A DNA stretch of 5,192 bases from Chloroflexota bacterium (GCA_030615705.1 JAUWYT010000153.1:1-5192); one strand, 5' to 3'; counted from the first letter of the stretch, positions 1 to 5,192 are shown. Program-made: numbers and translations. Notes: a model not told the origin generated them from the letters alone.

Positions 1-51
1 CCGAAGTCTGAGCGCTCACGCCGAAGGCTCGCCGAAGTCCTGTCGAAGGGT
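1..51. repeat. CCGAAG-rich interspersed repeat cluster
   Basis: CCGAAG occurs three times in 37 bases (1-6, 21-26, 32-37), with a related TCGAAGGG at 43-50. A perfect 10-bp palindrome, TGAGCGCTCA, lies at 9-18. Read on the minus strand, this is a run of CTTCGGC/CTTCGAC blocks, a style seen in interspersed repeats of several bacterial phyla (general knowledge, not checked here). The cluster overlaps the last readable codons of the minus-strand MBL-fold gene, where protein similarity to that family fades. It probably continues beyond the left edge of the window. Confidence 0.6.
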
Positions 52-388
52 CGTCCTCTACCAAGAAGGAAAAGGGCGTGCCGCCTGGGAACTCGTGCCG
101 GCCGCCCCAAACGCGAGCCCAGAGTTCAGAGAGCCACCCCACCGAGCTGTAGCCCACGAGCATCCGAACGTTATCCACCACGTCGCCCGGCTCCACGGCG
201 AACAGCCGCCGCATGGGAACCCCCTGACCCCTGTCGATCTCACACACGTCCTTGGCCGCCAACACCGCGCCCGCCTGGATCTCGGCTACGTTATCGGGCA
301 ACGGCTGACGCAGGCAGTCGGGGTCTATCAGGATGTGGTTCTGGCCGATGATCTCAATGCAGGAATGACCTAACCACTGCACTTTCAT
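2..388 (-). pseudogene. MBL-fold hydrolase, N-terminal part, repeat-interrupted
   Basis: The minus strand is open from an ATG at 388 to the window edge, 129 codons without a stop. It begins MKVQWLGHSCIEIIGQNHIL and continues into LIDPD, the first beta strands typical of the metallo-beta-lactamase-fold hydrolases related to the UPF0173/UlaG type. Later stretches (VLAAKDVCE, AVEPGDVVDNVRM, GGTPFSFLVED) also fit that fold. The start is backed by a purine-rich AAGAAAGGAAG about 8 nt upstream (complement of 396-406). Two oddities are visible. The zinc-binding HxHxDH motif, expected 20-35 residues after LIDP, is absent, as if a short in-frame segment were lost. After FLVED, near codon 112, the frame enters the CCGAAG repeat cluster and reads low-complexity residues. 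The gene lies 57 bp downstream of the DUF1232 remnant on the same strand, probably an old operon. The fold assignment is fairly secure; calling it inactive is inference. Confidence 0.65.
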
Positions 389-445
389 CGGTCGGCTTCC
401 TTTCTTGTTCCCAGGCTTTGCGAAGTGTGAATGATAGCGAGCATT

Positions 446-769
446 TTATCCCCTGATAATCTGTGCCACTGCAACTACGACCAGGGCTATCAAGAAAAGC
501 CAAAGGGCGATGATGACAACGGCTGCCCCCCAGTTTCTTGGCTTGTCTTGGCTCAAAGTCTCTTGGGCCTTTCCCCTGCATTCGTTAAAGACTGACTTGG
601 GTACCATCTTCAGCGCAAGAGCGATACCGAGAGGAACTAAGATAAGGTCGTCCAAGTATCCCAAGAGGGGAATGAAGTCCGGAATCAAGTCTATCGGCCT
701 GAAGGCGTACCCGACTACACAAGCAGCGAATACGCTGGCAGGCCAAGGGACTCTAGGAGGGTTGGGCCC
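446..769 (-). pseudogene. DUF1232 (YkvA-like) membrane protein, N-terminus missing
   Basis: On the minus strand an open frame of 107 codons follows an in-frame TAG (complement of 770-772) and ends at TAA (446-448). It contains the DUF1232 core: PRVPWPASVFAACVVGYAF, then PIDLIPDFIPLLGYLDDL, then a hydrophobic helix (VPLGIALALKMVP). Around residues 80-104 there is a C-terminal membrane segment after KPRNWGAAVV. Members of this type are usually about 125-130 residues, so roughly 20 N-terminal residues are absent. The only candidate start in frame is TTG at 688 (80 aa), which would discard the first helix and half of the signature. The break falls just before PRVPW, where the family usually reads DPR.PW. 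The function of DUF1232 proteins is not established; they are small membrane proteins. The remnant is co-directional with the MBL-fold gene 57 bp downstream. Confidence 0.7.
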
Positions 770-1121
770 CTACCACCAGGTTCCCGATGATGAATATCGA
801 AACGCCGGTGATGCCCAGAGCGCGGGCCTCTTGAATCTCTGGGCGTCCACCGCAACCCGAGAACGTTAGCTGAGGGTCATGGTCATACTCGGAAACCACC
901 AGAGCCATTCTAATTTGGAATGTCCTTTGGTCCCTCAATTGTGCAGGTGGATGGCGTTGAACTTGGAAACTGCCTGGGGAGCACGGGGCACGCTGCAATA
1001 GCCCTGGGGACTGAGATAGACAACGGGAAGGGGGAGCCTTTCTTTAGATCGGACGCCATCCGGTGTCGAGAAGCACGCAGCAAAGAGCCACTTGTGCTAT
1101 TCGTGCAAGTGGCTACTGTTC
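770..1121. other. Stretch without an identifiable gene
   Basis: Both strands were read here and no protein family was recognised. The best plus-strand frame is ATG 920 to TGA 1171 (83 codons, starting MSFGPSIVQVDGVELGNCLG). It has ordinary-looking codons but no clear ribosome binding site, and it runs through both the inverted repeat at 1086-1114 and the promoter at 1122-1149, which argues against it. On the minus strand a frame from TTG 998 to a stop at 753 ends with ARALGITGVSIFIIGNLVVG. That looks protein-like but matches nothing I can name, and it overlaps the DUF1232 remnant. The region may be debris of a lost gene between two divergent units. Confidence 0.4.
1086..1114. other. Perfect 9-bp inverted repeat (stem-loop)
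   Basis: AGCCACTTG (1086-1094) and CAAGTGGCT (1106-1114) are exact reverse complements around an 11-nt loop. No T-run follows on the plus strand and no run of A precedes it for the minus strand, so it is not a canonical terminator. It ends 7 bp before the -35 box of the promoter at 1122-1149. An operator for a dimeric regulator or a weak bidirectional terminator are both possible. Confidence 0.5.
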
Positions 1122-1149
1122 TTGCCAAAAGGCCGAAATCTGATATACT
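1122..1149 (+). promoter_or_regulatory. Sigma70-type promoter with extended -10
   Basis: The -35 box TTGCCA (1122-1127) and -10 box TATACT (1144-1149) each match consensus at five of six bases. They are separated by 16 bp, and TG at 1141-1142 forms an extended -10. Transcription would start near 1156, giving a leader of about 55 nt before the ATG at 1211. It would drive the truncated oxidase and, through it, mvaD. Confidence 0.6.
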
Positions 1150-1210
1150 ATTCGAGCCAAGAGATGTCTGATTGGGGGCCTGGGGCGAAGGTCATCACAG
1201 AAGGGAGTGC

Positions 1211-1681
1211 ATGGATATCCAAAATCTGCGCTGGTGGGGCTGGGGTACGCTGGCCCAATCCTTTGACTTGAAAGGCCGCACCGCCTTCTGGCCCGGGCTG
1301 GAGCGGATGCTCGAGTTGCCCGCGGATCGGGAGCCAAGCCCACCGGTCTCCCTGGAGGAGATTGATCTGCGGCTCACCCGGCTCGACGACCGGCTGCTGA
1401 CCTCGCCACGCAAACTGCTGGGCGACGAGGCGATCTTCACCTACCGACGCACCCGCGCCGAGCACGCTTACGGCAAGAGCTACCGCGACCTGATCCGCCT
1501 GCGCGCTGGCTACATTCCCCACCCGCCCGACGCCGTGGTCTACCCTGCTGATGAGGGCGAGGTGGCCGCGCTGCTGGCCTGGGCCGCCGATAGTGACATC
1601 GCTGTCATCCCCTTTGGCGGCGGAGGTTCGGTGTTGAGCGGCGTTGAGCCCCAAAGGGTACACGTCCGATGTCTGTACTGA
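1211..1681 (+). pseudogene. FAD-linked oxidase (alkyl-DHAP synthase-like), C-terminally truncated
   Basis: This open frame of 156 codons matches the N-terminal part of FAD-binding type-4 (PCMH) oxidases of the alkyldihydroxyacetone-phosphate synthase-like group. Visible features are an opening MDIQNLRWWGWGTL, a RAGYIPHPPDAVVYPADEGE segment (residues 98-116) leading into the PCMH domain, and the glycine-rich FAD pyrophosphate loop IPFGGGGSVLSGVEP (133-147). Family members are usually above 500 residues. Here similarity stops immediately after the loop, and eight unrelated residues (QRVHVRCL) lead to a TGA at 1679-1681. Most of the FAD domain and all of the substrate domain are missing, so no activity is expected. 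The ATG at 1211 is chosen over an upstream TTG at 1172 because AAGGGAG (1201-1207) precedes it. The frame overlaps the mvaD start by 13 nt. The break is therefore a deletion junction next to mvaD, or an assembly join. Confidence 0.75.
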
Positions 1682-2649
1682 AAGCAACCGCTGTCGCTTG
1701 TGCCAACATCGCTTTTGTCAAGTACTGGGGCAAGCGGGACGCGGAGCTGAATCTGCCAGCTAACTCCTCGCTCTCCATGAACCTGGACAGGCTCACCACG
1801 ATCACCACCGTCGAGTTCTCGCCCGATTACGACGACGATCTGGTTATCCTCGACGGGCGAGAGGAGCGAGGTGAGACGAGGCAGAGAATCGTGGCCCACC
1901 TGGACCGGGTGAGAGCGATGGCCAGGCTGCGAGCCAGGGCCAGGGTGATCTCCAAGAACAGCTTTCCCTCTGGCGCGGGCCTGGCCTCCTCGGCCTCGGG
2001 CTTCGCCGCCCTGTCCCTGGCGGCGAGCAGAGCGGCAGGGCTGGAGTTGAGCCAGAGGGAGCTTTCGATCCTGGCCCGCTTTGGCTCCGGCTCAGCCTGT
2101 CGTTCCATACCTGGGGGATTCAGCGAATGGACGGCTGGAAGTTCCAGCGAGGAGTCCTTCGCTGAGCAGATAGCCCCTCCAGAACACTGGGACCTGCGAG
2201 ACGTAATTGCCCTCGTCAGCCGAGCCAAGAAGCCTGTCGGTTCTACCGAGGGACACTCCCTTGCCCCCAGCAGCCCCTTCTTCCAGGCCCGCCTAGCTAG
2301 TCTAGCGGATCGCCTGACCAAGGCGAAAGCAGCCTTGCTGGAGAAGGACCTGGCGACCCTGGGGCCCCTCATAGAAGAGGATGCCATCTCCATGCACGCC
2401 GTGATGATGACCTCGCGCCCCCCCATCTACTACTGGCTGCCAAGCTCCATACAGTTGATTCACGAGGTACAGAATTGGCGGGCCGAGGGGCTGGAGGTCT
2501 ACTTCACCCTCGATGCTGGCCCTAACGTCCACCTCATCTGCCAGGCCGCCGACCAGGCCGAGGTAGAAAGGCGGCTCAGAGACATCGAGGAGGTGCTGGA
2601 GGTCATCGTAAGTGGGCCTGGCCCAGCAGCGCGGGTGATAGAGCCGTGA
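1669..2649 (+). CDS. mvaD: Diphosphomevalonate decarboxylase
   Basis: MvaD is a cytoplasmic GHMP-superfamily enzyme that carries out the ATP-dependent decarboxylation of mevalonate 5-diphosphate to isopentenyl diphosphate, the last step of the classical mevalonate pathway. The 326 residues match the usual bacterial length. The signature ANIAFVKYWGK spans residues 12-22, with Y19 and K22 at the places known to contact substrate. ANSSLSMNLD follows at 31-40. The ATP-binding GHMP loop SFPSGAGLASSASG is at 98-111 and SGSACRS at 140-146, giving serines S140 and S142 and arginine R145. STEGHS is at 192-197, and DAGPN at 282-286 carries the catalytic aspartate D282. The start has AAAGGG (1653-1658) 10 nt upstream and lies inside the tail of the truncated oxidase gene, so transcription probably comes from the promoter at 1122. 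No other mevalonate gene lies in the window. Some Chloroflexota homologues act on the monophosphate instead; the retained Y, K, S and R residues favour the diphosphate enzyme, but this is inference. Confidence 0.92.
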   Translation: MSVLKATAVACANIAFVKYWGKRDAELNLPANSSLSMNLDRLTTITTVEFSPDYDDDLVILDGREERGETRQRIVAHLDRVRAMARLRARARVISKNSFPSGAGLASSASGFAALSLAASRAAGLELSQRELSILARFGSGSACRSIPGGFSEWTAGSSSEESFAEQIAPPEHWDLRDVIALVSRAKKPVGSTEGHSLAPSSPFFQARLASLADRLTKAKAALLEKDLATLGPLIEEDAISMHAVMMTSRPPIYYWLPSSIQLIHEVQNWRAEGLEVYFTLDAGPNVHLICQAADQAEVERRLRDIEEVLEVIVSGPGPAARVIEP

Positions 2650-2784
2650 ATGCCCAAACAGAGTTCGGGCGCAATAGCAAAGGGCGGCGACGGATAACTG
2701 CCCCTACCTGGTCTTGGACGAAAATGGCCTATCTAGGCAGCGGCCCAGTTGTACACAGAGACCGTGTGCGGTACGGAGTGAACT

Positions 2785-3483
2785 ATGGATGTCTCGAGAT
2801 TCCTTCCGGATGGTAAGTCATCGCTCCAGAAAGTCACCGAGGGCGAACTCAAGCTGGTAATCGCCCGCTGGCTCAGTGAATTCGATTCCATCGCATCTGT
2901 CTATGAGGAGGCAAAGAATCGCGAGCACGCTGAGCAATTAGAATCCTTCGTAGTTCATCAAAGTGCTCTCTCGCCTGACCTATTGGTCAAAACCTTTCTA
3001 GAGGGCAAGGAATTCTGGATCGCACTTGAGCTGAAGATTTGCAATAGGCATTTGCCCCTACTGTAGGCATATGATGAGCTGCTGTCCTACTTTGTTGATT
3101 ACACAGCACTGGGAGCAAGATATGAGGCCGACGGGCGAGACGTGTTGATCGACGCATTTGCCCTGGCGACAAACTACTCGCCGCTTGGCTGCTTCTTCAA
3201 GGGAGAAGGCAAGTATGACCCTGACATGATTAGGGGTTGGAAGGCCTACCCAGTCTCGACAACCTATGCACGGGTTCTATTCCACCAACGAAGCCAAATC
3301 CGTAAGTCGTTCGACGCTTTTATCCAGATACCGCGGAGTCGAAGGCTCTTCTCAGAAAAAGTCGAAATCGGCCACCGTCTACCTTACCTCGCAGTAATTC
3401 TCCAGGACCCCAAACCAGGAACATGTCGAGTACAGCTTCTGTACTCGGATGGAGCGCGAGGGTATCGGGACTACTCTGAGTGA
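2785..3483 (+). pseudogene. Unrecognised protein gene split by in-frame TAG
   Basis: A 232-codon frame runs from ATG 2785 to TGA 3481-3483 with a single interruption, TAG at 3064-3066. The ATG has CGGAG (2774-2778) 6 nt upstream. The first part is 93 codons (MDVSRFLPDGKSSLQKVTEG onward), rich in charged residues and probably helical, with no signal peptide. After the stop the same frame continues with AYDELLSYFVDYTALGARYE and stays open for a further 138 codons, so coding character continues on both sides of the stop. A separate second gene would have to start at TTG 3142 and lacks a convincing ribosome binding site. I do not recognise the family. By rough count several lines here are 43-52% G+C, lower than much of mvaD (up to 78% in one line), which could mean acquired DNA. 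The 135 bp between mvaD and this gene hold nothing I can support. Confidence 0.55.
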
Positions 3484-3508
3484 CCCGCTACACGATGCCT
3501 CTGTGACT

Positions 3509-3528
3509 GGATGGTCTTGCAACCGTCC
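3509..3528 (+). terminator. Possible weak stem-loop after the split gene
   Basis: GGATGGT (3509-3515) and ACCGTCC (3522-3528) pair over seven positions in RNA, including one G-U pair, around a 6-nt loop. It lies 25 bp after the TGA at 3481-3483. A run of T is missing; only CTTGTT follows a few bases later. Intrinsic termination is possible but not well supported. Confidence 0.25.
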
Positions 3529-3571
3529 GGCTTGTTCGAGGCCGCTTCGCCCAACACGGGGTTGTCGACAC

Positions 3572-3600
3572 TTGCCAGATTAGCCCCAAGGGACTATAAT
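3572..3600 (+). promoter_or_regulatory. Near-consensus sigma70 promoter
   Basis: TTGCCA (3572-3577), a 17-bp spacer and a perfect TATAAT (3595-3600) make this the strongest promoter seen in the window. The -35 sequence is identical to that of the promoter at 1122. Transcription would begin near 3607, leaving a leader of about 110 nt before the DUF6922-like gene at 3718. With no terminator seen before it, the transcript probably also covers rseP. Confidence 0.75.
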
Positions 3601-3631
3601 TAAATGCTCGTGGGGGAGGATAGCTGGTAAG

Positions 3632-3652
3632 GGGCAACCCTTGCGGTTGCCC
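3632..3652. other. Perfect 8-bp hairpin in the leader
   Basis: GGGCAACC (3632-3639) and GGTTGCCC (3645-3652) are exact reverse complements around the loop CTTGC. No T-run follows, so it is not a standard terminator. It sits about 25 nt into the predicted transcript from the promoter at 3572. It may be a leader structure that stabilises or attenuates the RNA, or a copy of a short intergenic repeat. Confidence 0.5.
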
Positions 3653-3717
3653 GTAGAAATGGTGTAGCGAGATGTCTATGGCTGATGATACGCTGGAACT
3701 AACTGGCCGGCATCCCG

Positions 3718-3981
3718 ATGAGCTTGCGGCAGTTCTTCCAGGAGTACGTGTTGGAAGACCTCAATCCGGAACGCAGCGCTTTCACAGTGATCGAACGCAC
3801 GCTGGCCTGGGGTGACCTGTCGGAGTTACGTTGGCTGTTCGCTCGTTACGGGCCAGAACGGCTGGCCGAATGGGTGCGCCAGGCGGGTTGGTACTGCCTG
3901 TCCCAACGACGGTTGAAGTATTGGCTGTGCTTCTTTGAGATCACTGACTACCGTCATGGGGAACGAATATGGCCACATTAG
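3718..3981 (+). CDS. DUF6922-like small protein, putative antitoxin partner
   Basis: This 87-residue protein (MSLRQFFQEYVLEDLNPERS at the start) has the look of DUF6922-type proteins. An F..Y aromatic opening is followed by AFTVIERTLAWGDLSELRWL (residues 21-40) and YGPERLAEWVR (44-54). Near the end, LSQRRLKYWLCFFEI (61-75) fits the family's closing helix. Such proteins are often encoded just upstream of AbiEii/AbiGii-type nucleotidyltransferase toxins, which suggests an antitoxin or accessory role; this is recalled, not searched. The start is uncertain. The ATG at 3718 is the only ATG after an in-frame TAA at 3700-3702 that keeps the domain whole, but its ribosome binding site is poor. A second frame (ATG 3672 to TGA 3813) overlaps it and could be its original N-terminus joined by a frameshift. 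The 3' end overlaps the toxin-like stub at 3969, the usual tight spacing of such pairs. Confidence 0.55.
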   Translation: MSLRQFFQEYVLEDLNPERSAFTVIERTLAWGDLSELRWLFARYGPERLAEWVRQAGWYCLSQRRLKYWLCFFEITDYRHGERIWPH

Positions 3982-4013
3982 CCACACCGCATTGGGAAAG
4001 GATACCTGAATAA
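3969..4013 (+). pseudogene. Stub resembling the start of an AbiEii-type toxin gene
   Basis: An ATG at 3969, inside the last codons of the DUF6922-like gene, opens 14 codons reading MATLATPHWERIPE and then TAA (4011-4013). The PHWERIPE stretch resembles the opening of AbiEii-family nucleotidyltransferase toxins, where a similar H-W motif comes just before the N-terminal helix. The 4-base-scale overlap with the upstream gene is also typical of such pairs. If the reading is right, the rest of the toxin, some 200 or more codons, is gone and the break falls just before rseP. The match is only about eight residues, so chance is a real alternative. Confidence 0.35.
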
Positions 4014-4015
4014 TC

Positions 4016-5074
4016 ATGACCATAATCGCTTTTCTGCTTGTCTTGAGTCTTCTGGTGTTCGTTCACGAGTTGGGCCATTTTATAGTGGCCAAATCAACCG
4101 GCATCAAGGTTGAGGAATTTGGCTTCGGTTACCCACCGCGCCTTCTCACCATCGCCACACGCGGTGGCACCGAGTACACACTGAATCTTATCCCCTTCGG
4201 CGGCTTTGTGCGTATGCTGGGTGAGGAAGACCCCAGCCAACCGGACAGCTTCGCCGTCAAGAGCAAGCTAACCCGCGCCAGCGTACTCCTGGCTGGTCCA
4301 CTGATGAACGTCGGCCTGGCCTTCCTCTTGTTCGTCGGCGTTTGTTTAGTTGGCTTCGATATCCCCGTCGGGTCGGTAACTATCGTCGGTGTCGCGCCTG
4401 GCTCCCCGGCAGCGGAGGCAGACTTACAGGAAGGCGACGTCGTGCAAAGCATAGATGGCCTGACCGTTCGGAACACCTATGAGCTCAGCCGCTACACCAA
4501 AGAGAGGCTGGGGGAGGAAGTCACTCTTAGCATCAAGCGCGGTGAGAGAACCCTGTCCGTCCGCTTGACGCCAAGGCAGGAGCCGCCAGCTAATCAAGGG
4601 CCTATGGGAGTGATCATTCAAACTGTTGATGTTGTAGGAACAGATACCCTACGCTATTCCCTCTGGGAGGCAATTCCCCTGGCGGCCGGGGCGACCGGCG
4701 ACGTTTTCCGAGCCATCTTCTCCGGAGTGGCGCGCATGATCCAAGGAGCCATCGCCCCTGACATCAGGGGGCCAGTTGGTTTGGCGGCCGTGACCGGCGA
4801 GATCGCCAAGTCCGGCCTGGTAGCCCTGATGCAATTCACTGCTTTCCTCAGCGTCAACCTGGCTATCTTCAACCTGGTGCCTTTCCCCGCCCTCGATGGT
4901 GGGCGTTTGGCCTTCGTGGCCTTCGAAGCCCTGCGCCGTGGCAAGAGGGTAGCCCCGGAAAAGGAGGGATTCATTCACCTGGTGGGACTAGTCATCCTCA
5001 TCGGCTTGATGTTGATCGTATCATATCATGACATCGTTCGCCTGCTGAGCGGTCAGCCGATTCTATCTCCGTGA
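4016..5074 (+). CDS. rseP: RseP-type site-2 membrane metalloprotease
   Basis: This is a complete zinc-dependent intramembrane protease of the M50 family (RseP/RasP/YaeL), which cuts within membrane segments of anti-sigma factors and remnant signal peptides. The 352 residues start with a membrane helix carrying VHELGHF (H17, E18, H21), the HExxH zinc site. Next come a beta-rich LIPFGGFVRMLGEED segment (58-72) and a second helix after LAGPLMN (92-98). One PDZ domain spans about 119-187 (VAPGSPAAEADLQEGD at 126-141). The conserved third helix contains NLVPFPALDGGR (286-297), where D294 is the third zinc ligand, and a last helix spans about 318-337. A single PDZ is usual outside proteobacteria. 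The start follows the toxin-like stub by 2 nt. GGGAAAGGA (3994-4002) is about 13 nt upstream, rather far for a ribosome binding site, so coupling to upstream translation is plausible. The dxr/cdsA neighbours common elsewhere are absent from the window. Confidence 0.93.
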   Translation: MTIIAFLLVLSLLVFVHELGHFIVAKSTGIKVEEFGFGYPPRLLTIATRGGTEYTLNLIPFGGFVRMLGEEDPSQPDSFAVKSKLTRASVLLAGPLMNVGLAFLLFVGVCLVGFDIPVGSVTIVGVAPGSPAAEADLQEGDVVQSIDGLTVRNTYELSRYTKERLGEEVTLSIKRGERTLSVRLTPRQEPPANQGPMGVIIQTVDVVGTDTLRYSLWEAIPLAAGATGDVFRAIFSGVARMIQGAIAPDIRGPVGLAAVTGEIAKSGLVALMQFTAFLSVNLAIFNLVPFPALDGGRLAFVAFEALRRGKRVAPEKEGFIHLVGLVILIGLMLIVSYHDIVRLLSGQPILSP

Positions 5075-5102
5075 TCTTAGCGGTGCTGTTCGTGGTAGCA
5101 CA

Positions 5103-5124
5103 CCCCCAAATGGAATCTTGGGGG
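5103..5124. terminator. G/C-rich hairpin after rseP, possible terminator
   Basis: CCCCCAA (5103-5109) and TTGGGGG (5118-5124) pair perfectly over 7 bp around an 8-nt loop, 28 bp after the rseP stop. The position fits a terminator, but the bases after it (CTTGAGTCG) lack a T-run. It ends 14 bp before the next putative start codon, so it could instead affect translation of that gene. Confidence 0.4.
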
Positions 5125-5138
5125 CTTGAGTCGAAAAG

Positions 5139-5192
5139 ATGTTATCGAGTCTCGAGGAACTACTCCAGCAAATAGGCGACACCGAGAGTCGC
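5139..5192 (+). CDS. Start of an unidentified gene, cut by window edge
   Basis: ATG at 5139 opens 18 codons (MLSSLEELLQQIGDTESR) without a stop up to the window edge. An in-frame TGA at 5127-5129 makes this ATG the only plausible early start. The ribosome binding site is weak: only AAAAG lies directly upstream, and GGGGG (5120-5124) belongs to the hairpin arm. The peptide suggests an amphipathic helix, but it is too short to assign a family. Same strand as rseP, 64 bp downstream. Confidence 0.45.
   Translation, partial: MLSSLEELLQQIGDTESR

Noticed and set aside
95..373. Plus-strand frame of 92 codons
   Set aside because: It is antisense to the MBL-fold frame, which has recognisable family motifs and a good ribosome binding site.
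753..998. Minus-strand frame ending ARALGITGVSIFIIGN
   Set aside because: Only a TTG start, no recognised family, and its end overlaps the DUF1232 remnant in another frame.
920..1171. Plus-strand frame of 83 codons starting MSFGPSIVQVDG
   Set aside because: No family resemblance, no clear ribosome binding site, and it contains the inverted repeat and promoter of the next gene.
1148..1687. Minus-strand frame of 179 codons
   Set aside because: Shadow of the oxidase coding frame; the plus strand has promoter, ribosome binding site and FAD-loop motif.
1827..2426. Minus-strand frame of 199 codons
   Set aside because: Antisense to mvaD, whose family motifs are unambiguous; long antisense frames are common in G+C-rich genes.
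2650..2697. 15-codon frame starting directly after the mvaD stop (TGAATG)
   Set aside because: Too short, no family resemblance and quickly terminated; coupling to mvaD cannot be argued.
2690..2770. Cysteine-containing frame reading DNCPYLVLDENG
   Set aside because: Loosely recalls CPYL-type cysteine motifs, but it has no start codon, is short, and the later cysteines do not fit a known pattern.
2751..2774. Imperfect inverted repeat GTACACA...TGTGCGGTAC
   Set aside because: The arms pair only with a 2-nt bulge and it lies just before a ribosome binding site; not distinguishable from chance.
4649..4978. Two overlapping minus-strand frames of about 107 codons
   Set aside because: Antisense to the conserved C-terminal half of rseP.

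Overview
The window looks like a stretch of a Chloroflexota-type bacterial chromosome, probably from an environmental assembly. This is inferred from a bacterial mevalonate-pathway decarboxylase, an alkyl-DHAP-synthase-like flavoprotein start and a DUF1232 membrane protein with a C-terminal hydrophobic tail. No rRNA, tRNA, CRISPR array or complete insertion sequence was found.

Layout. Positions 1-770, minus strand: two damaged genes. One is the 3' part of a DUF1232 (YkvA-like) membrane protein. The other is a metallo-beta-lactamase-fold gene that runs into a cluster of CCGAAG repeats at the left edge. Positions 770-1120: no recognisable gene, but a clear 9-bp inverted repeat near the end. Positions 1122-1681, plus strand: a good promoter and the first 156 codons of a large FAD-dependent oxidase, cut off inside its FAD-binding loop. 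Positions 1669-2649: an intact diphosphomevalonate decarboxylase gene (mvaD) that begins inside the tail of the truncated oxidase. Positions 2785-3483: an unrecognised gene of about 232 codons split by an in-frame TAG. Positions 3572-3981: a near-consensus promoter, a hairpin leader and a small DUF6922-like protein, the kind often encoded beside AbiEii-type nucleotidyltransferase toxins. Positions 3969-4013: a 14-codon stub resembling the start of such a toxin. Positions 4016-5074: a complete RseP-type site-2 protease. The start of one more gene lies at 5139-5192.

Overall, two intact housekeeping genes (mvaD, rseP) sit among gene remnants: an N-terminal loss, a C-terminal loss, an internal stop, a repeat-interrupted gene and a toxin stub. 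Both intact genes directly abut a remnant, so each may now be transcribed from a promoter that once served a gene since lost. The simplest reading is repeated deletion and repeat insertion. Assembly error is an alternative that reads across the junctions would settle. No complete novel system is visible.
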